A stretch of DNA of 64,000 nt from JBAZKK01 sp041650795 (GCA_041650795.1 JBAZKK010000003.1:1-64000); one strand, 5' to 3'. Shown: positions 1 through 10,178, numbered from the stretch's first letter. Notes: a model not told the origin generated them from the sequence alone. Made by a program: numbers and translations.

Positions 1-1139
1 TCGGGGGGGTATACCGCATCGTTGATTTTACCCTCAGCAACTGCATTAACTCAGGCCTGCGCCGCATCTACGTCCTTACCCAGTACAAATCCGCTTCACT
101 GCAGCGGCATATACGTTTAGGCTGGACCATATTTTCTGCGGACCTCGGCGAATACATTGAGATTCTGCCTGCGCAGCAGAGAATAGGCGATACCTGGTAT
201 CTCGGGACAGCAGACGCCATATTCCAAAACCTCTATACGCTGGAATTGGATAACCCCAGCGAGGTCCTGATACTGGCCGGCGACCATATCTACAAGATGA
301 ACTATTACAATATGATTGATTTCCACCGTGACGTAGATGCCGACCTGACCGTGGGGGTGGTTGAGCTTGATAAAGGCAGGGCATCGCAGCTGGGGGTAGT
401 AGAGGTTGACAGTATCGGCAGGGTGGTCGGTTTTGAGGAAAAGCCGAAAAACCCCAAGCTTATTCCGAATAAGCCGGATAAGATCTACGGCTCCATGGGT
501 ATTTACGTATTCAAGCATAAGGTGATAGAAGAGGAGCTGCAGGAAGACTTCAAGAACCAGAAGTCCCATCATGATTTCGGCAAGGATATTATCCCGCAGA
601 TGCTCAAGAAGCACCGCAAGATAGTAGCCTTTAATTTTATAGATGAGAACAAGAAAGAGGCGCTTTATTGGCGCGATATCGGGACCATTGACGCTTACTA
701 TGAAGCTAATATGGATTTGGTGCAAGTGGACCCGGTGTTTAATTTTTATGATAAGGATTGGCCTGTCCGGACATTCCAGGAGCAGTTTCCTCCTGCCAAG
801 ACCGTATTTTCCGGAGACGAGATTACCGGCCGCGTAGGGCTGGTTTTGGATTCTCTGGTTTCCAGCGGCTGCATTATCAGCGGCGGCAGGACGCAGCGCT
901 CAATACTTTCGCCGAACGTCAGGATCAACAGTTATTCGCAGGTTTATGACTCCATCCTGATGGAGGGGGTGAATGTCGGCAGGTATGCCAGGATAAAGCG
1001 CGCCATCATTGATAAGGACGTAAATATTCCTCCCGGGATGGTAATAGGATATGATTTAGCCGAGGATAAAAAAAGATTCCACGTTACGGAGTCCGGGATT
1101 GTGGTAGTGGCAAAGGGGACCGAGATAAAACAGCAATAG
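1..1139 (+). CDS. glgC: Glucose-1-phosphate adenylyltransferase, 5' end cut by the window
   Basis: Makes ADP-glucose from glucose-1-phosphate and ATP for glycogen synthesis. The reading frame is open from base 3 and its start lies outside the window; the first visible residues, GGVYRIVDFTLSNCINSG, are the N-terminal nucleotidyltransferase motif of GlgC, so roughly 20-30 residues are missing. Downstream are the LAGDHIYKMNY segment and the EEKP segment of the catalytic domain, and a C-terminal part with hexapeptide-like beta-helix repeats (near bases 830-1060). About 378 codons are visible, close to the full family length. It ends with TAG directly before the acetyltransferase gene. The family call is firm; whether a glycogen operon lies upstream cannot be seen. 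Confidence 0.95.
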   Translation, partial: GGVYRIVDFTLSNCINSGLRRIYVLTQYKSASLQRHIRLGWTIFSADLGEYIEILPAQQRIGDTWYLGTADAIFQNLYTLELDNPSEVLILAGDHIYKMNYYNMIDFHRDVDADLTVGVVELDKGRASQLGVVEVDSIGRVVGFEEKPKNPKLIPNKPDKIYGSMGIYVFKHKVIEEELQEDFKNQKSHHDFGKDIIPQMLKKHRKIVAFNFIDENKKEALYWRDIGTIDAYYEANMDLVQVDPVFNFYDKDWPVRTFQEQFPPAKTVFSGDEITGRVGLVLDSLVSSGCIISGGRTQRSILSPNVRINSYSQVYDSILMEGVNVGRYARIKRAIIDKDVNIPPGMVIGYDLAEDKKRFHVTESGIVVVAKGTEIKQQ

Positions 1140-1166
1140 GTGCTTAGTAACAGCGGGGTGCAAGAT

Positions 1167-1625
1167 ATGGTTATCAGGAAGGGCAAGATCACAGATGTAA
1201 AGCGGATCCAGGAACTCATCAATCATTTCGCCAGAAAAGACCTTATGCTTGCGCGTTCCTTAAACGAGTTATACGAAAATATCCGGGATTTTTGGGTGGC
1301 CGAAGAGAAGAATAGGCTCATCGGGTGTTGCGCCTTGCACGTATCCTGGGATGACCTGGTTGAGATAAAGTCCCTGGCAGTAGCCGCCAACCGCCAGCGC
1401 CGCGGGATAGGAAAAGAGCTGGTGTCTATTTGCCTTGAGGAAGCGTCAAGCTTGGGGGCGAAGAGGGTGTTTGCCTTGAGCTATAAGCCGGAATTCTTCC
1501 GGAAACTGGGATTCCGCAGAATCAAGAATTCTGAACTGCCGCACAAAATCTGGGCTGAGTGCATCAATTGCTGCAAGTTCCCGGACTGCCAGGAAGTCGC
1601 ACTTCTGAAAAAACTCTCACGCTGA
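1167..1625 (+). CDS. argA: GNAT acetyltransferase, short N-acetylglutamate synthase type
   Basis: A 152-residue GNAT-fold enzyme expected to acetylate glutamate with acetyl-CoA, the first step of arginine synthesis. The acetyl-CoA pyrophosphate loop is QRRGIGK at residues 77-83. The C-terminal segment LPHKIWAECINC...FPDC (124-141), with its cysteine cluster, is the hallmark I know from the short ArgA-like family; the amino-acid kinase domain of classical ArgA is absent. The frame opens upstream at a GTG at 1140, but ATG 1167 gives the usual N-terminus (MVIRKGKITDV) and follows a weak GGGGTG. No other arginine gene is visible, so the exact substrate is inferred from family motifs. Confidence 0.75.
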   Translation: MVIRKGKITDVKRIQELINHFARKDLMLARSLNELYENIRDFWVAEEKNRLIGCCALHVSWDDLVEIKSLAVAANRQRRGIGKELVSICLEEASSLGAKRVFALSYKPEFFRKLGFRRIKNSELPHKIWAECINCCKFPDCQEVALLKKLSR

Positions 1626-1633
1626 GAATCCAT

Positions 1634-1651
1634 TGGCAAAAGGCTTGCCAA
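1634..1651. promoter_or_regulatory. Palindromic operator candidate overlapping the -35 box
   Basis: TTGGCAA-N4-TTGCCAA is a perfect 7-bp inverted repeat. Its right arm contains the TTGCCA hexamer of the promoter in front of the acyl-CoA dehydrogenase gene. It is not followed by a T run on the plus strand, so it does not look like a terminator. A repressor dimer bound here would block the promoter; no regulator gene is visible nearby. Confidence 0.5.
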
Positions 1652-1672
1652 AAAATATTAATGTGGTATAAT
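1645..1672 (+). promoter_or_regulatory. Sigma-70-type promoter of the acd-etfBA operon
   Basis: TTGCCA (1645-1650), 16 bases, then TATAAT (1667-1672), preceded by TGG, which makes an extended -10. Transcription would start near 1679, leaving a leader of about 30 bases that holds the AAGGAGG ribosome site at 1698-1704. Confidence 0.65.
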
Positions 1673-1708
1673 TCATCGCGTTGTTTTTTGCTTCCATAAG
1701 GAGGAGAA

Positions 1709-2860
1709 ATGGATTATTTGCTGACTGATGAACAGAAGATGATTCGCGATTTGGCGCGCAAGATTGCCGATGAGAAGATACGCCCGGCAGCTGCCAGATA
1801 CGACCAGAGCGAGGAATACCCCTGGGACGTGCTTAAGGTTATCGCGGATTCCGACCTTTTTGGCTTGTTTGTGCCGGAAGAGTACGGCGGGATGAGTGTC
1901 GGCGTCCTAAACCTTTGCCTGGCAACCGAGGAATTCTCGCGCGCCTGCGGCGGGATTGCGGTTTGCTATGCTGCTTCGGCTCTCGGGACCTTCCCGATTG
2001 TCCTTTTCGGCAACGATGCCCAGAAAAAGAAGTACCTTCCCGACATAGCAAAGGGCAAGAAAATCGCAGCCTTCGCTATTACCGAGCCGGAAGCCGGTTC
2101 CGACGCCTCAGCAATCAAGACCACTGCCAGGAAGGAAGGCAACTATTATATCTTGAACGGGCTGAAGCATTTTATTACCAACGGTGGCGATGCCGAGACC
2201 TATACTGTTATCGCGATGACCGATAAGAACAAGGGCGCCCGCGGGGCTTCGGCTTTTATCGTGGAAAAAGGGGTCCCCGGATTTACCTTCGGCAAGAAGG
2301 AGGAGAAATTCGGGATACGCGCCTCATCTACCCGCGAGTTGGTTTTTACGGATTGCAAGGTGCCTAAGGAAAACCTTTTGAGCAAGGAAGGCATGGGTTT
2401 TATCGTGACAATGAAGACCTTTGATATGTCGCGCCCCGGGGTTGCGGCGCAGGCCCTCGGGATTGCGCAGGGGGCGCTGGACGTAGCGGTCAAATATTCC
2501 AAGGAGAGGCAGCAGTTCGGCAAGTCCATCTCCAGCTTCCAGGGGATACAGTGGATGCTGGCGGATATGGCTACCGGGGTTGAGACTGCCCGCGCCTTGA
2601 TTTATTCCTGCGCCCGGGCAATTGATGCCGGTTGCAAGGATGTTGCCAAGGATTCCGCCATGGCTAAGATGTACGCCTCGGATGTGGCGGTTAAGGTTGC
2701 CACTGATGCCATCCAGATACTCGGCGGTTACGGTTACATGCGCGATTATCCGGCAGAGAAATACCTGCGTGACGCCAAGATCACCCAGATTTACGAAGGG
2801 ACCAACCAGATACAGCGCAATATTATCGCGCTGCAGTTAATCAAGGAAATGTCTAAATAA
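1709..2860 (+). CDS. Acyl-CoA dehydrogenase (FAD-dependent)
   Basis: Oxidises an acyl-CoA to the enoyl-CoA and passes electrons to an ETF, or runs in reverse as an enoyl-CoA reductase. The 383 residues have the usual order of helical N-terminal, beta middle and helical C-terminal domains. Signatures include AFAITEPEAGSDA, GLKHFITNGG in the FAD-binding middle domain, the RQQFGK segment and the C-terminal IYEGTNQIQR. In short-chain family members the glutamate of YEGT, here Glu363, is the catalytic base. AAGGAGG stands 4 bases before the ATG. The stop overlaps the etfB start by one base, so the two ETF genes are co-translated partners. Chain-length preference cannot be read from sequence; short or branched chain is most likely. 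Confidence 0.93.
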   Translation: MDYLLTDEQKMIRDLARKIADEKIRPAAARYDQSEEYPWDVLKVIADSDLFGLFVPEEYGGMSVGVLNLCLATEEFSRACGGIAVCYAASALGTFPIVLFGNDAQKKKYLPDIAKGKKIAAFAITEPEAGSDASAIKTTARKEGNYYILNGLKHFITNGGDAETYTVIAMTDKNKGARGASAFIVEKGVPGFTFGKKEEKFGIRASSTRELVFTDCKVPKENLLSKEGMGFIVTMKTFDMSRPGVAAQALGIAQGALDVAVKYSKERQQFGKSISSFQGIQWMLADMATGVETARALIYSCARAIDAGCKDVAKDSAMAKMYASDVAVKVATDAIQILGGYGYMRDYPAEKYLRDAKITQIYEGTNQIQRNIIALQLIKEMSK

Positions 2861-3641
2861 TGAACATCATCGTCTGTATCAAGCAGGTTCCCGAAACCAC
2901 TGAGGTCAGGATTAACCCCGAGACAAATACCCTCATCCGCGAAGGGGTAAAGTCCATTATCAACCCTTTTGATATGTACGCCATTGAAGAAGGCGTGCAG
3001 TTGAAGGAAAGGTTTGGCGGTAAGGTTACGGTGGTTACAATGGGGCCGCCGCAGGCCGAGGCCGCGTTGCGCGAAGCAATCTCTATGGGCGCAGACGAGG
3101 GGATATTGGTTTGTGACCGCGCATTTGCCGGCAGCGATACCTGGGCTACCAGTTATACCGTGGCAGGAGCCATTAAAAGAATCGGAGCATTTGACCTGAT
3201 TATCTGCGGCAAACAGGCCTCGGACGGCGATACGGCGCAGGTTGGTCCGGGTATCTCCACCCATCTTAATATTCCTCAGGTCACCTATGTAAAGAAGGTG
3301 GAGGAGGTAAAGGAGAATTTGATGCGGGTAGAGCGCATGATGGAGGAGGGCTATGAGATTATCGAAACTCCATTGCCGGCGCTCTTGACGGTAGTAAAGG
3401 AAATCAATGAGCCGCGGATCCCGTCATTGAAGGGCATGATGCGCGCCAAATCCGCCAAGATCACGGTGTGGGGCCAGAAAGAATTGAATCTAGACCCGCA
3501 GAGTATCGGTTTGTGCGGCTCCCCTACGCAGGTAGTCAAGATCTTTACGCCTCCGCAGCGCACCGGAGGCCAGATGCTTAACGGCGAGGTCCCGGATATT
3601 GCTGCCCAGCTTGTAGATTTATTGAAGGACGAGGTGCACTG

Positions 3642-3642
<1 letters not shown>
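2860..3642 (+). CDS. etfB: Electron transfer flavoprotein beta subunit
   Basis: Beta subunit of the ETF heterodimer (260 residues), which carries electrons to or from the neighbouring acyl-CoA dehydrogenase. The N-terminus MNIIVCIKQVPETTEVRI is typical of the FixA/EtfB family. VTMGPPQA, DRAFAGSDT and CGKQASDGDTAQVGP match the pattern I associate with the beta subunits of electron-bifurcating ETFs, where beta binds a second FAD instead of AMP; this subgroup call is from memory and needs a tree. Both ends overlap the neighbouring genes (one base each), as expected for a stoichiometric complex. Confidence 0.93.
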
Positions 3643-4843
<1,201 letters not shown>

Positions 4844-4844
<1 letters not shown>

Positions 4845-4969
4845 CAGAAACACTTTCCAATCTAAAGGGGAAACGTTTTTGTTCACAATCGGGACAGTGT
4901 ACATAAAAAAGAACACTGTCCCGAACAAAACGGAAAACGTTTCTGCTTTGGGACGGAAAGTGTTTCTGT
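4844..4969. repeat. REPIN/MITE-like inverted repeat, same ends as the RAYT element
   Basis: A 126-bp imperfect palindrome. The outer arms are perfect over 15 bp (ACAGAAACACTTTCC at 4844-4858 and its complement at 4955-4969). The middle arms carry AAACGTTT motifs (4871 and 4936). The centre is a 12-bp perfect hairpin, 4889-4900 with 4913-4924, and a 12-base loop. The left half is built on a 23-bp period (AAAC at 4848 and 4871, ACAG at 4894). The first 19 bases equal the left end of the transposase element at 11395. It encodes no protein and most likely moves in trans through that transposase. It may also act as a terminator behind etfA, although no T run follows. Confidence 0.75.
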
Positions 4970-5045
4970 TTGGGGAGAATTTGCAGTTTTTAGCAATATA
5001 AGAGAGAGAAAAGTATTCATATGTTAAAGAATGTTAAAATTTTCC

Positions 5046-5074
5046 TTGACAAAAGGCAAGGGTTTGTTTATAAT
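5046..5074 (+). promoter_or_regulatory. Consensus sigma-70 promoter upstream of HTH gene and smc
   Basis: TTGACA (5046-5051), a 17-base spacer and TATAAT (5069-5074) match the sigma-70 consensus at every hexamer position. Transcription should start near 5081. That excludes the upstream in-frame ATG at 5031 as the start of the HTH gene. Confidence 0.85.
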
Positions 5075-5111
5075 TACAACCAATGGAGAGAGAATGATTA
5101 ACGGAGGTTTG

Positions 5112-5273
5112 ATGACCATAGAGGATTTAGCGGATTACCTTAAGGTTACGCGCCGCACTATCTACGAGTGGCTTAAGCAAAATAAGATACCGGCAGTGAA
5201 GCTCATAGGCCAGTGGCGTTTTCGTAAAGATAGAATTGATGCCTGGATTGAAAACCATTCTAAACTTCAATAA
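5112..5273 (+). CDS. Small excisionase-family helix-turn-helix protein
   Basis: A 53-residue DNA-binding protein of the MerR-like excisionase type (HTH_17). MTIEDLADYLKVTRRTIYEWLKQNKIPAVKLIGQ forms the HTH, followed by the wing WRFRKDRIDAWI. GGAGG at 5103-5107 lies 4 bases before ATG 5112; an in-frame ATG at 5094 would add six residues and cannot be excluded. It lies 12 bases upstream of smc and shares its promoter. Such proteins regulate genes or assist recombination; there is no integrase here, so a regulatory or chromosome-binding role is likelier, but the target is unknown. Confidence 0.8.
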   Translation: MTIEDLADYLKVTRRTIYEWLKQNKIPAVKLIGQWRFRKDRIDAWIENHSKLQ

Positions 5274-5285
5274 AGGAGAGGCCGC

Positions 5286-8200
5286 ATGTATTTTAAGAGA
5301 CTGGAGCTGGTAGGGTTTAAATCCTTCTGCAACAAAACCACTTTGCAATTTGAGCCTGGGGTTACCGCAGTTGTGGGCCCTAACGGCTGCGGCAAATGCC
5401 TGCATTATGATTCGCTGGTTACCTTAAGCGACGGTTCCCCGGTCAAAATCGGGGAATTAGTGGAGGCGGCTTTAAAAGAGGCGGGAGCGCCGGAAATATT
5501 AAACGACGGCTTGATGACTTCGGATAACCACCGCAATATTAAAATCCTTTCCCTGAACCCGGCTACGCTTAAGATTGAACCCAGGCCGGTATATGCCTTT
5601 ATAAAGAGGAAGGCCCCGGATTATCTTCTGGAAGTCAAGACTAAATCCGGAAGAAAAGTCATCACCACCCACTACCATCCTTTTTTCAGCATTAAAGGCG
5701 GCCAGGTGATTGAGCTTAAGGCTGAGGAGCTCAAGGCAGGCACGAGGATTGCCGCTCCGAGGCTCATTAGGCAGCAAGAGGGCAGCCCTGATTTGGATTT
5801 ATCGGGAATATTTAAAAAATTCAGCGCAGAGGATAACGTATATATTCCTTATTCAGAGGAATTTTCGGAATTTCTTTCTCAGGTCACAGGCAGCAGTATT
5901 TCCCCTGCTCAGAGGACGGCAATAAAATCCTGCCGCAGCGGCCAGGCGATGAATATCGCCAACTTCAGCGCGTTGTTGGAGCAAAAGGGGATTAGAGAGG
6001 TCCCCGTTTTTGTAAGACGGCTTAAATCGCATAGCTGCGGGGAAATCAAGCTGCCGCGTAAGATGAGCCCCGCGATAGCCAGATTTCTCGGTTACCTTAT
6101 TTCTGAAGGCAGGTCTACCAAAGAGAATCAAGTTTGGTTTGTGAATGGTGATAAGGATATCGTTGCGGATTTTACGGCCTGTGCCTACAGCGCATTTGAA
6201 GTAAAAGCCAAGGTTTTTAATTATAAACCTTGCGTCCAGGATGTCTTGATTTTCTCCAGCGCCTTGTGCGAATTCCTCCAGAAGGCCTTTATTTTCAATA
6301 TCTCGGCCCCGTCAAGAGAAAAGGCGGTTCCGCCGCAGATATTCAGGTCTGATGAAAATATTATAAGAGAGTTTTTATCAACTCTCTTTGAAGGCGACGG
6401 CTATCTCTGTACCGATAAACAGAATAACAGCAAGAAGGCTTATTTTGAATATACCACCGCCTCCGGGGCATTGGCTTGCGGCGTCAGGAGCCTGTTGCTG
6501 CGCTTAGGGGTGCAGCCGGTAATCAGAAAAAAGCTGAAGGCAGCCACTAATACCAAGGAGAAAAACAAAAGGGTATATTATTCTGTTTATGTTTACGGGT
6601 TAGCTAATGCCAAACGCCTGGCTGAACTATTGCATTTTGTGGGCAAGAAATCCGCAAAACTCCAGGAGATTAAAAGACTGAAGTCTAAAAATAACCCCAA
6701 TTTAGATTTAATCCCCGAGGTCAACGCCGTATTTAAAAAATTGACGCAACTGGCTGGCATCAATGTCAAAAAACTCAGGAAGACTTGCCCGAAGTTAGCT
6801 TCTTACTATGAGAACAGGTGTTTGCCCAGCCGCCAGGGGTTATTGGAGGCGCTGAGTATTGTTTCGGAGCACGGCAGGATTACCGGCTTAGCCGCAGCTT
6901 TATACCATTGCCTGAAAACCCTGGCCGTTTCGGATATTTACTGGGATGAAGTAACTAGTATTAAAAAAGTTTATTCAGAGGAATGGGTTTATGACCTTTC
7001 GGTATTAGAAACGCACAATTTTATTGCCGATGATATTATCGTTCATAACAGCAATATCTTTGATTCCATCCGCTGGGTATTGGGGGAGCAGTCTGTAAAG
7101 TCCCTGCGCGGCTCGGACATGCAGGATGTTATCTTTAACGGCACTGATAAAAAGGAGCCGTTAAGCATGGCCGAGGTGAGCGTTACCTTTGATAATAAAA
7201 CCAGGTTTTTCCCAGTTGACCATGACGAGATAATGATTTCCCGGCGCCTTTTCCGCTCCGGAGAAAGCGAGTACCTCCTGAACAAAACCCAGGTGCGCCT
7301 TAAGGACATCTCTGATTTATTGTTGGGTACCGGTATCGGAGCCGAGAGTTATTCCCTGGTGCCGCAGGGCAGGATAGATATGATTTTGAGTTCGCGGCCG
7401 GAGGACAGGCGCCTGGTATTTGACGAAGCCGCAGGCATAACTAAATATAAATCCCAGAAACGCGAGGCAATGCGTAAATTGGAAGAGACGGAGCAGAACC
7501 TCCTGCGCGTAAATGACATCATTACCGAGGTCAAGCGCCAGATCGGCTCCCTGGAGCGCCAGGCAAATAAAGCCAGGCGTTATAAGGAATTATTTGAGGA
7601 ATTGAAAAACAAGGAGGTCAGGCTTGCCGTTTTGCAAAAGATAAGTTTCCTTAAGGACAGGGATGAGACCACGGCAGAGTTAAGCAGACTGCAGGAAAAA
7701 GAGTCCGAGGTCCTGAACGCCATCCAGGAGCAGGAGGTCAAGATTGCCGACCAGAAACAGGAAGCCAAGGCCCTTGAGGACGCTATCAACAATATCAAGG
7801 GCAGGATCCTTAACCTCGATAACGGCATATCCCGCAGCCGCGAGCACATTACCATTTCCCGCGAGAGGATCAGCGAGCTTGAAGCCGGAAAGAAACGTAT
7901 CGATGAGCAGATAGAACAGACCGCGGCGCGCATCAATGCCGATAAAGAAAAACTTGATGCCGTCAAGAAGGAATACAACGGGATACAGAAGGAAATCGAG
8001 GAAAAGGGTGTTCTTCTGAAGGAAAAGGAAGGCGAGCTTAACAGCCTAGCAGTTGTTATAAAGCTGTCTTTGGATAATATTGCGGCAGCAAAGAAGAACC
8101 TTCTGGAACTGGCAGCCAAGGTCAGCAGCGCCAAGAATGAAGTTGCCGATTTTGCTGCCAAGGAACAGGTTTATCTGGCGCGCCAGAAAAGGCTGGAGGT

Positions 8201-10178
8201 AGAAAAAGCCAAGGTTAATGAAGAGAAGGCCGATGCGGAGTTAGCCTTCTCCACTATATCCCGGGAATTGTCAGGATTGCAGAGTAATTTTGCCGAGCTC
8301 GGCCTTAAGCTTAACGCAGCAAAGGAAGAATTGGGACAGGAAAAAATATCCCTTGAGCAGATCAATGCCTGCATTGCGGACCTTGAAAAGCAGAGGCTGG
8401 CGATGCAGTCCCAGAAAGAATTTCTGGAGGAGCTTAAATCCAAATACGATGATATAGGAGAATCCATGAGCGCCCTGCTCTATCTGGATAAGATGCCGGC
8501 AGAGAAGAGCTCGGGGATACTGATTAAGGTTAAAGAGTACCTGGAGCTTGCCGATGGCGATGGCGGGACAGCCGGCCATGCCAATGTCAAGATATCCGGC
8601 GAGGCCAAGCCTATGGACCTGGACACCCAGAAGATTGGCGAACGCATTGCGCAGGTCGATATCAAGATAGCCAGCCTCAAAGAGAATAAGGCTCATAAGC
8701 AGACACATATTGCGGAGCTCAAAAATAACATAGGGGCCCTGGAAGGTAATCTGCGTAGCGAGGAGATGGTTCTTGTTAATAAGCGTGCCCAACAGCAAAC
8801 CGCAGAGGACGAGGTAAATAAAATCAAGAGCGAGGAAGAGATCATTGCGATAGAGCTTTCTGATATAACGGGAGCGCTATCCGGCCTCCAGGATGAACTG
8901 AACATCCGCAAAGCCTCCTTGGCTGCCTTAGAGGATGAGGAGAGGAGCGCGGAGGATTTGATTTCCGGAGAGCAGAATCGGATTAATTCCAGCAATCAAC
9001 TTAAAGAAGGCGTAATCGTAGCGATTACGCAGACCAGGGCAGAATTGGAAGCCCTTAATAAGCGCGTTAATTCCGACCAGGCAACTATTGCGATACTGGA
9101 AGATACCTTCCGCCAGGACACGGAGGCGCTCGCCAGCCTTAATGAGCAAAAAGAGGCGGCTTTCGCTAAAGAGGCATCCCTGGATGCCCAGATAAAAGAT
9201 TTGGAAGAGGCGATTTTGAAGTCCGGGGAGGAGATCGAGAGTCAGAGGGCGGTCCTTAAGGATACCGAGGCCAGATTCGTAGCGGTCCTGGACGGCACTA
9301 GCGATATTACCCTGAAGATCGAGGCGGATAAGAAGGAAATAGATAGTATCAAAAGCAGGGTATATGAGTTTCAGATGCGTTCCAAGGAGGCGGAGTATAA
9401 GTACGGCGCCGTCAAGGAGAGGATATCGCAGGGATATAAGGTTGACCTGGATGCCGTTAGCGATGTTGTCTGTGAAGGCGATGAAGGTTCCTTAAGTGCA
9501 GAGATACAGGGGATGAAGGGAAAACTGGAGTCTTACGGTACGGTAAACCTGGTCGCCATTGAGGAATACGACGAGCTTAAGAAACGTTATGATTTTCTCA
9601 CCCAGCAGCAGGCGGATCTGTTGAATGCCAAGCAGTCACTGCATGAGGCAATACTAAAGCTTAACAAGACCACTAAGCACATGTTTCTGGAGACCTTCCA
9701 GAAGGTGGCTGCCGAGTTCCGTAATTACTTCCGGCTGCTCTTTAACGGGGGAGACGCCCAGGTCTTCTTGGTGGACGAACAGGACCCCTTGGAGTGCGGC
9801 ATTGAGATTATCTGCCGGCCGCCCGGGAAGAAACTTCAGAACGTGCTTTTGCTTTCGGGAGGCGAGAAATCCATGGCTGCCATAGCCCTGATTTTCGCCA
9901 TATTCAAGATCAAACCGGCTCCGTTCTGCGTATTGGATGAGATTGATGCGGCTTTGGATGAAGCCAATGTTGACAGGTTCGGCAGGATGCTGCAGGAATT
10001 TACGAACGGTTCGCAATTCATCGTGATTACCCATAACAAAAAGACCATTGCCAACGCCGACGTGATGTATGGTATCACGATGGAGGAGTCTGGGGTATCC
10101 AAGATTATTTCAGTGAAGTTTTCGCAGGGTAAACCTTCTGTGCAACCCGAGGGAGTTCCGGTAGCAGAACCGGCTTAA
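5286..10178 (+). CDS. smc: SMC chromosome segregation ATPase, interrupted by an intein
   Basis: Condensin-type ATPase that organises and segregates the chromosome, made as a 1630-residue precursor; removing the 551-residue intein (residues 38-588) leaves about 1079. The N-terminal head begins MYFKRLELVGFKSF and its Walker A motif GPNGCGK|S is split by the intein. The C-terminal head has the signature LLSGGEKS and Walker B FCVLDEIDAALDEANVDRF, near bases 9850-9975. Two long coiled-coil arms rich in Glu, Lys, Ala and Leu lie between. The central segment at about 8440-8640 is only some 67 residues and lacks the glycine-rich hinge I would expect. GGAGAGG precedes the ATG. Its 3' end overlaps the convergent diguanylate cyclase gene. 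Confidence 0.93.
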   Translation: MYFKRLELVGFKSFCNKTTLQFEPGVTAVVGPNGCGKCLHYDSLVTLSDGSPVKIGELVEAALKEAGAPEILNDGLMTSDNHRNIKILSLNPATLKIEPRPVYAFIKRKAPDYLLEVKTKSGRKVITTHYHPFFSIKGGQVIELKAEELKAGTRIAAPRLIRQQEGSPDLDLSGIFKKFSAEDNVYIPYSEEFSEFLSQVTGSSISPAQRTAIKSCRSGQAMNIANFSALLEQKGIREVPVFVRRLKSHSCGEIKLPRKMSPAIARFLGYLISEGRSTKENQVWFVNGDKDIVADFTACAYSAFEVKAKVFNYKPCVQDVLIFSSALCEFLQKAFIFNISAPSREKAVPPQIFRSDENIIREFLSTLFEGDGYLCTDKQNNSKKAYFEYTTASGALACGVRSLLLRLGVQPVIRKKLKAATNTKEKNKRVYYSVYVYGLANAKRLAELLHFVGKKSAKLQEIKRLKSKNNPNLDLIPEVNAVFKKLTQLAGINVKKLRKTCPKLASYYENRCLPSRQGLLEALSIVSEHGRITGLAAALYHCLKTLAVSDIYWDEVTSIKKVYSEEWVYDLSVLETHNFIADDIIVHNSNIFDSIRWVLGEQSVKSLRGSDMQDVIFNGTDKKEPLSMAEVSVTFDNKTRFFPVDHDEIMISRRLFRSGESEYLLNKTQVRLKDISDLLLGTGIGAESYSLVPQGRIDMILSSRPEDRRLVFDEAAGITKYKSQKREAMRKLEETEQNLLRVNDIITEVKRQIGSLERQANKARRYKELFEELKNKEVRLAVLQKISFLKDRDETTAELSRLQEKESEVLNAIQEQEVKIADQKQEAKALEDAINNIKGRILNLDNGISRSREHITISRERISELEAGKKRIDEQIEQTAARINADKEKLDAVKKEYNGIQKEIEEKGVLLKEKEGELNSLAVVIKLSLDNIAAAKKNLLELAAKVSSAKNEVADFAAKEQVYLARQKRLEVEKAKVNEEKADAELAFSTISRELSGLQSNFAELGLKLNAAKEELGQEKISLEQINACIADLEKQRLAMQSQKEFLEELKSKYDDIGESMSALLYLDKMPAEKSSGILIKVKEYLELADGDGGTAGHANVKISGEAKPMDLDTQKIGERIAQVDIKIASLKENKAHKQTHIAELKNNIGALEGNLRSEEMVLVNKRAQQQTAEDEVNKIKSEEEIIAIELSDITGALSGLQDELNIRKASLAALEDEERSAEDLISGEQNRINSSNQLKEGVIVAITQTRAELEALNKRVNSDQATIAILEDTFRQDTEALASLNEQKEAAFAKEASLDAQIKDLEEAILKSGEEIESQRAVLKDTEARFVAVLDGTSDITLKIEADKKEIDSIKSRVYEFQMRSKEAEYKYGAVKERISQGYKVDLDAVSDVVCEGDEGSLSAEIQGMKGKLESYGTVNLVAIEEYDELKKRYDFLTQQQADLLNAKQSLHEAILKLNKTTKHMFLETFQKVAAEFRNYFRLLFNGGDAQVFLVDEQDPLECGIEIICRPPGKKLQNVLLLSGGEKSMAAIALIFAIFKIKPAPFCVLDEIDAALDEANVDRFGRMLQEFTNGSQFIVITHNKKTIANADVMYGITMEESGVSKIISVKFSQGKPSVQPEGVPVAEPA
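5397..7049 (+). mobile_element. Intein with LAGLIDADG homing endonuclease in the SMC P-loop
   Basis: In-frame insertion between Lys37 and the Ser of the Walker A motif. It begins with Cys38 (CLHYDSLVTLSDG, block A). Block B is ITTHYHPFF, with the TxxH pair at precursor residues 128 and 131. It ends with block F YDLSVLETHNF and block G IADDIIVHN followed by Ser+1, so all residues for standard class 1 splicing (Cys1, His-Asn, Ser+1) are present. The two endonuclease motifs are FLGYLISEG (about 6081-6108) and FLSTLFEGDGYL (about 6373-6408), both with an acidic residue, so the endonuclease looks intact. Since SMC cannot bind ATP without splicing, the intein must be active if SMC is needed. Confidence 0.95.

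Noticed and set aside
5031..5111. 80-residue version of the HTH protein
   Set aside because: Its ATG lies upstream of a consensus promoter, and the extra residues do not fit the family.
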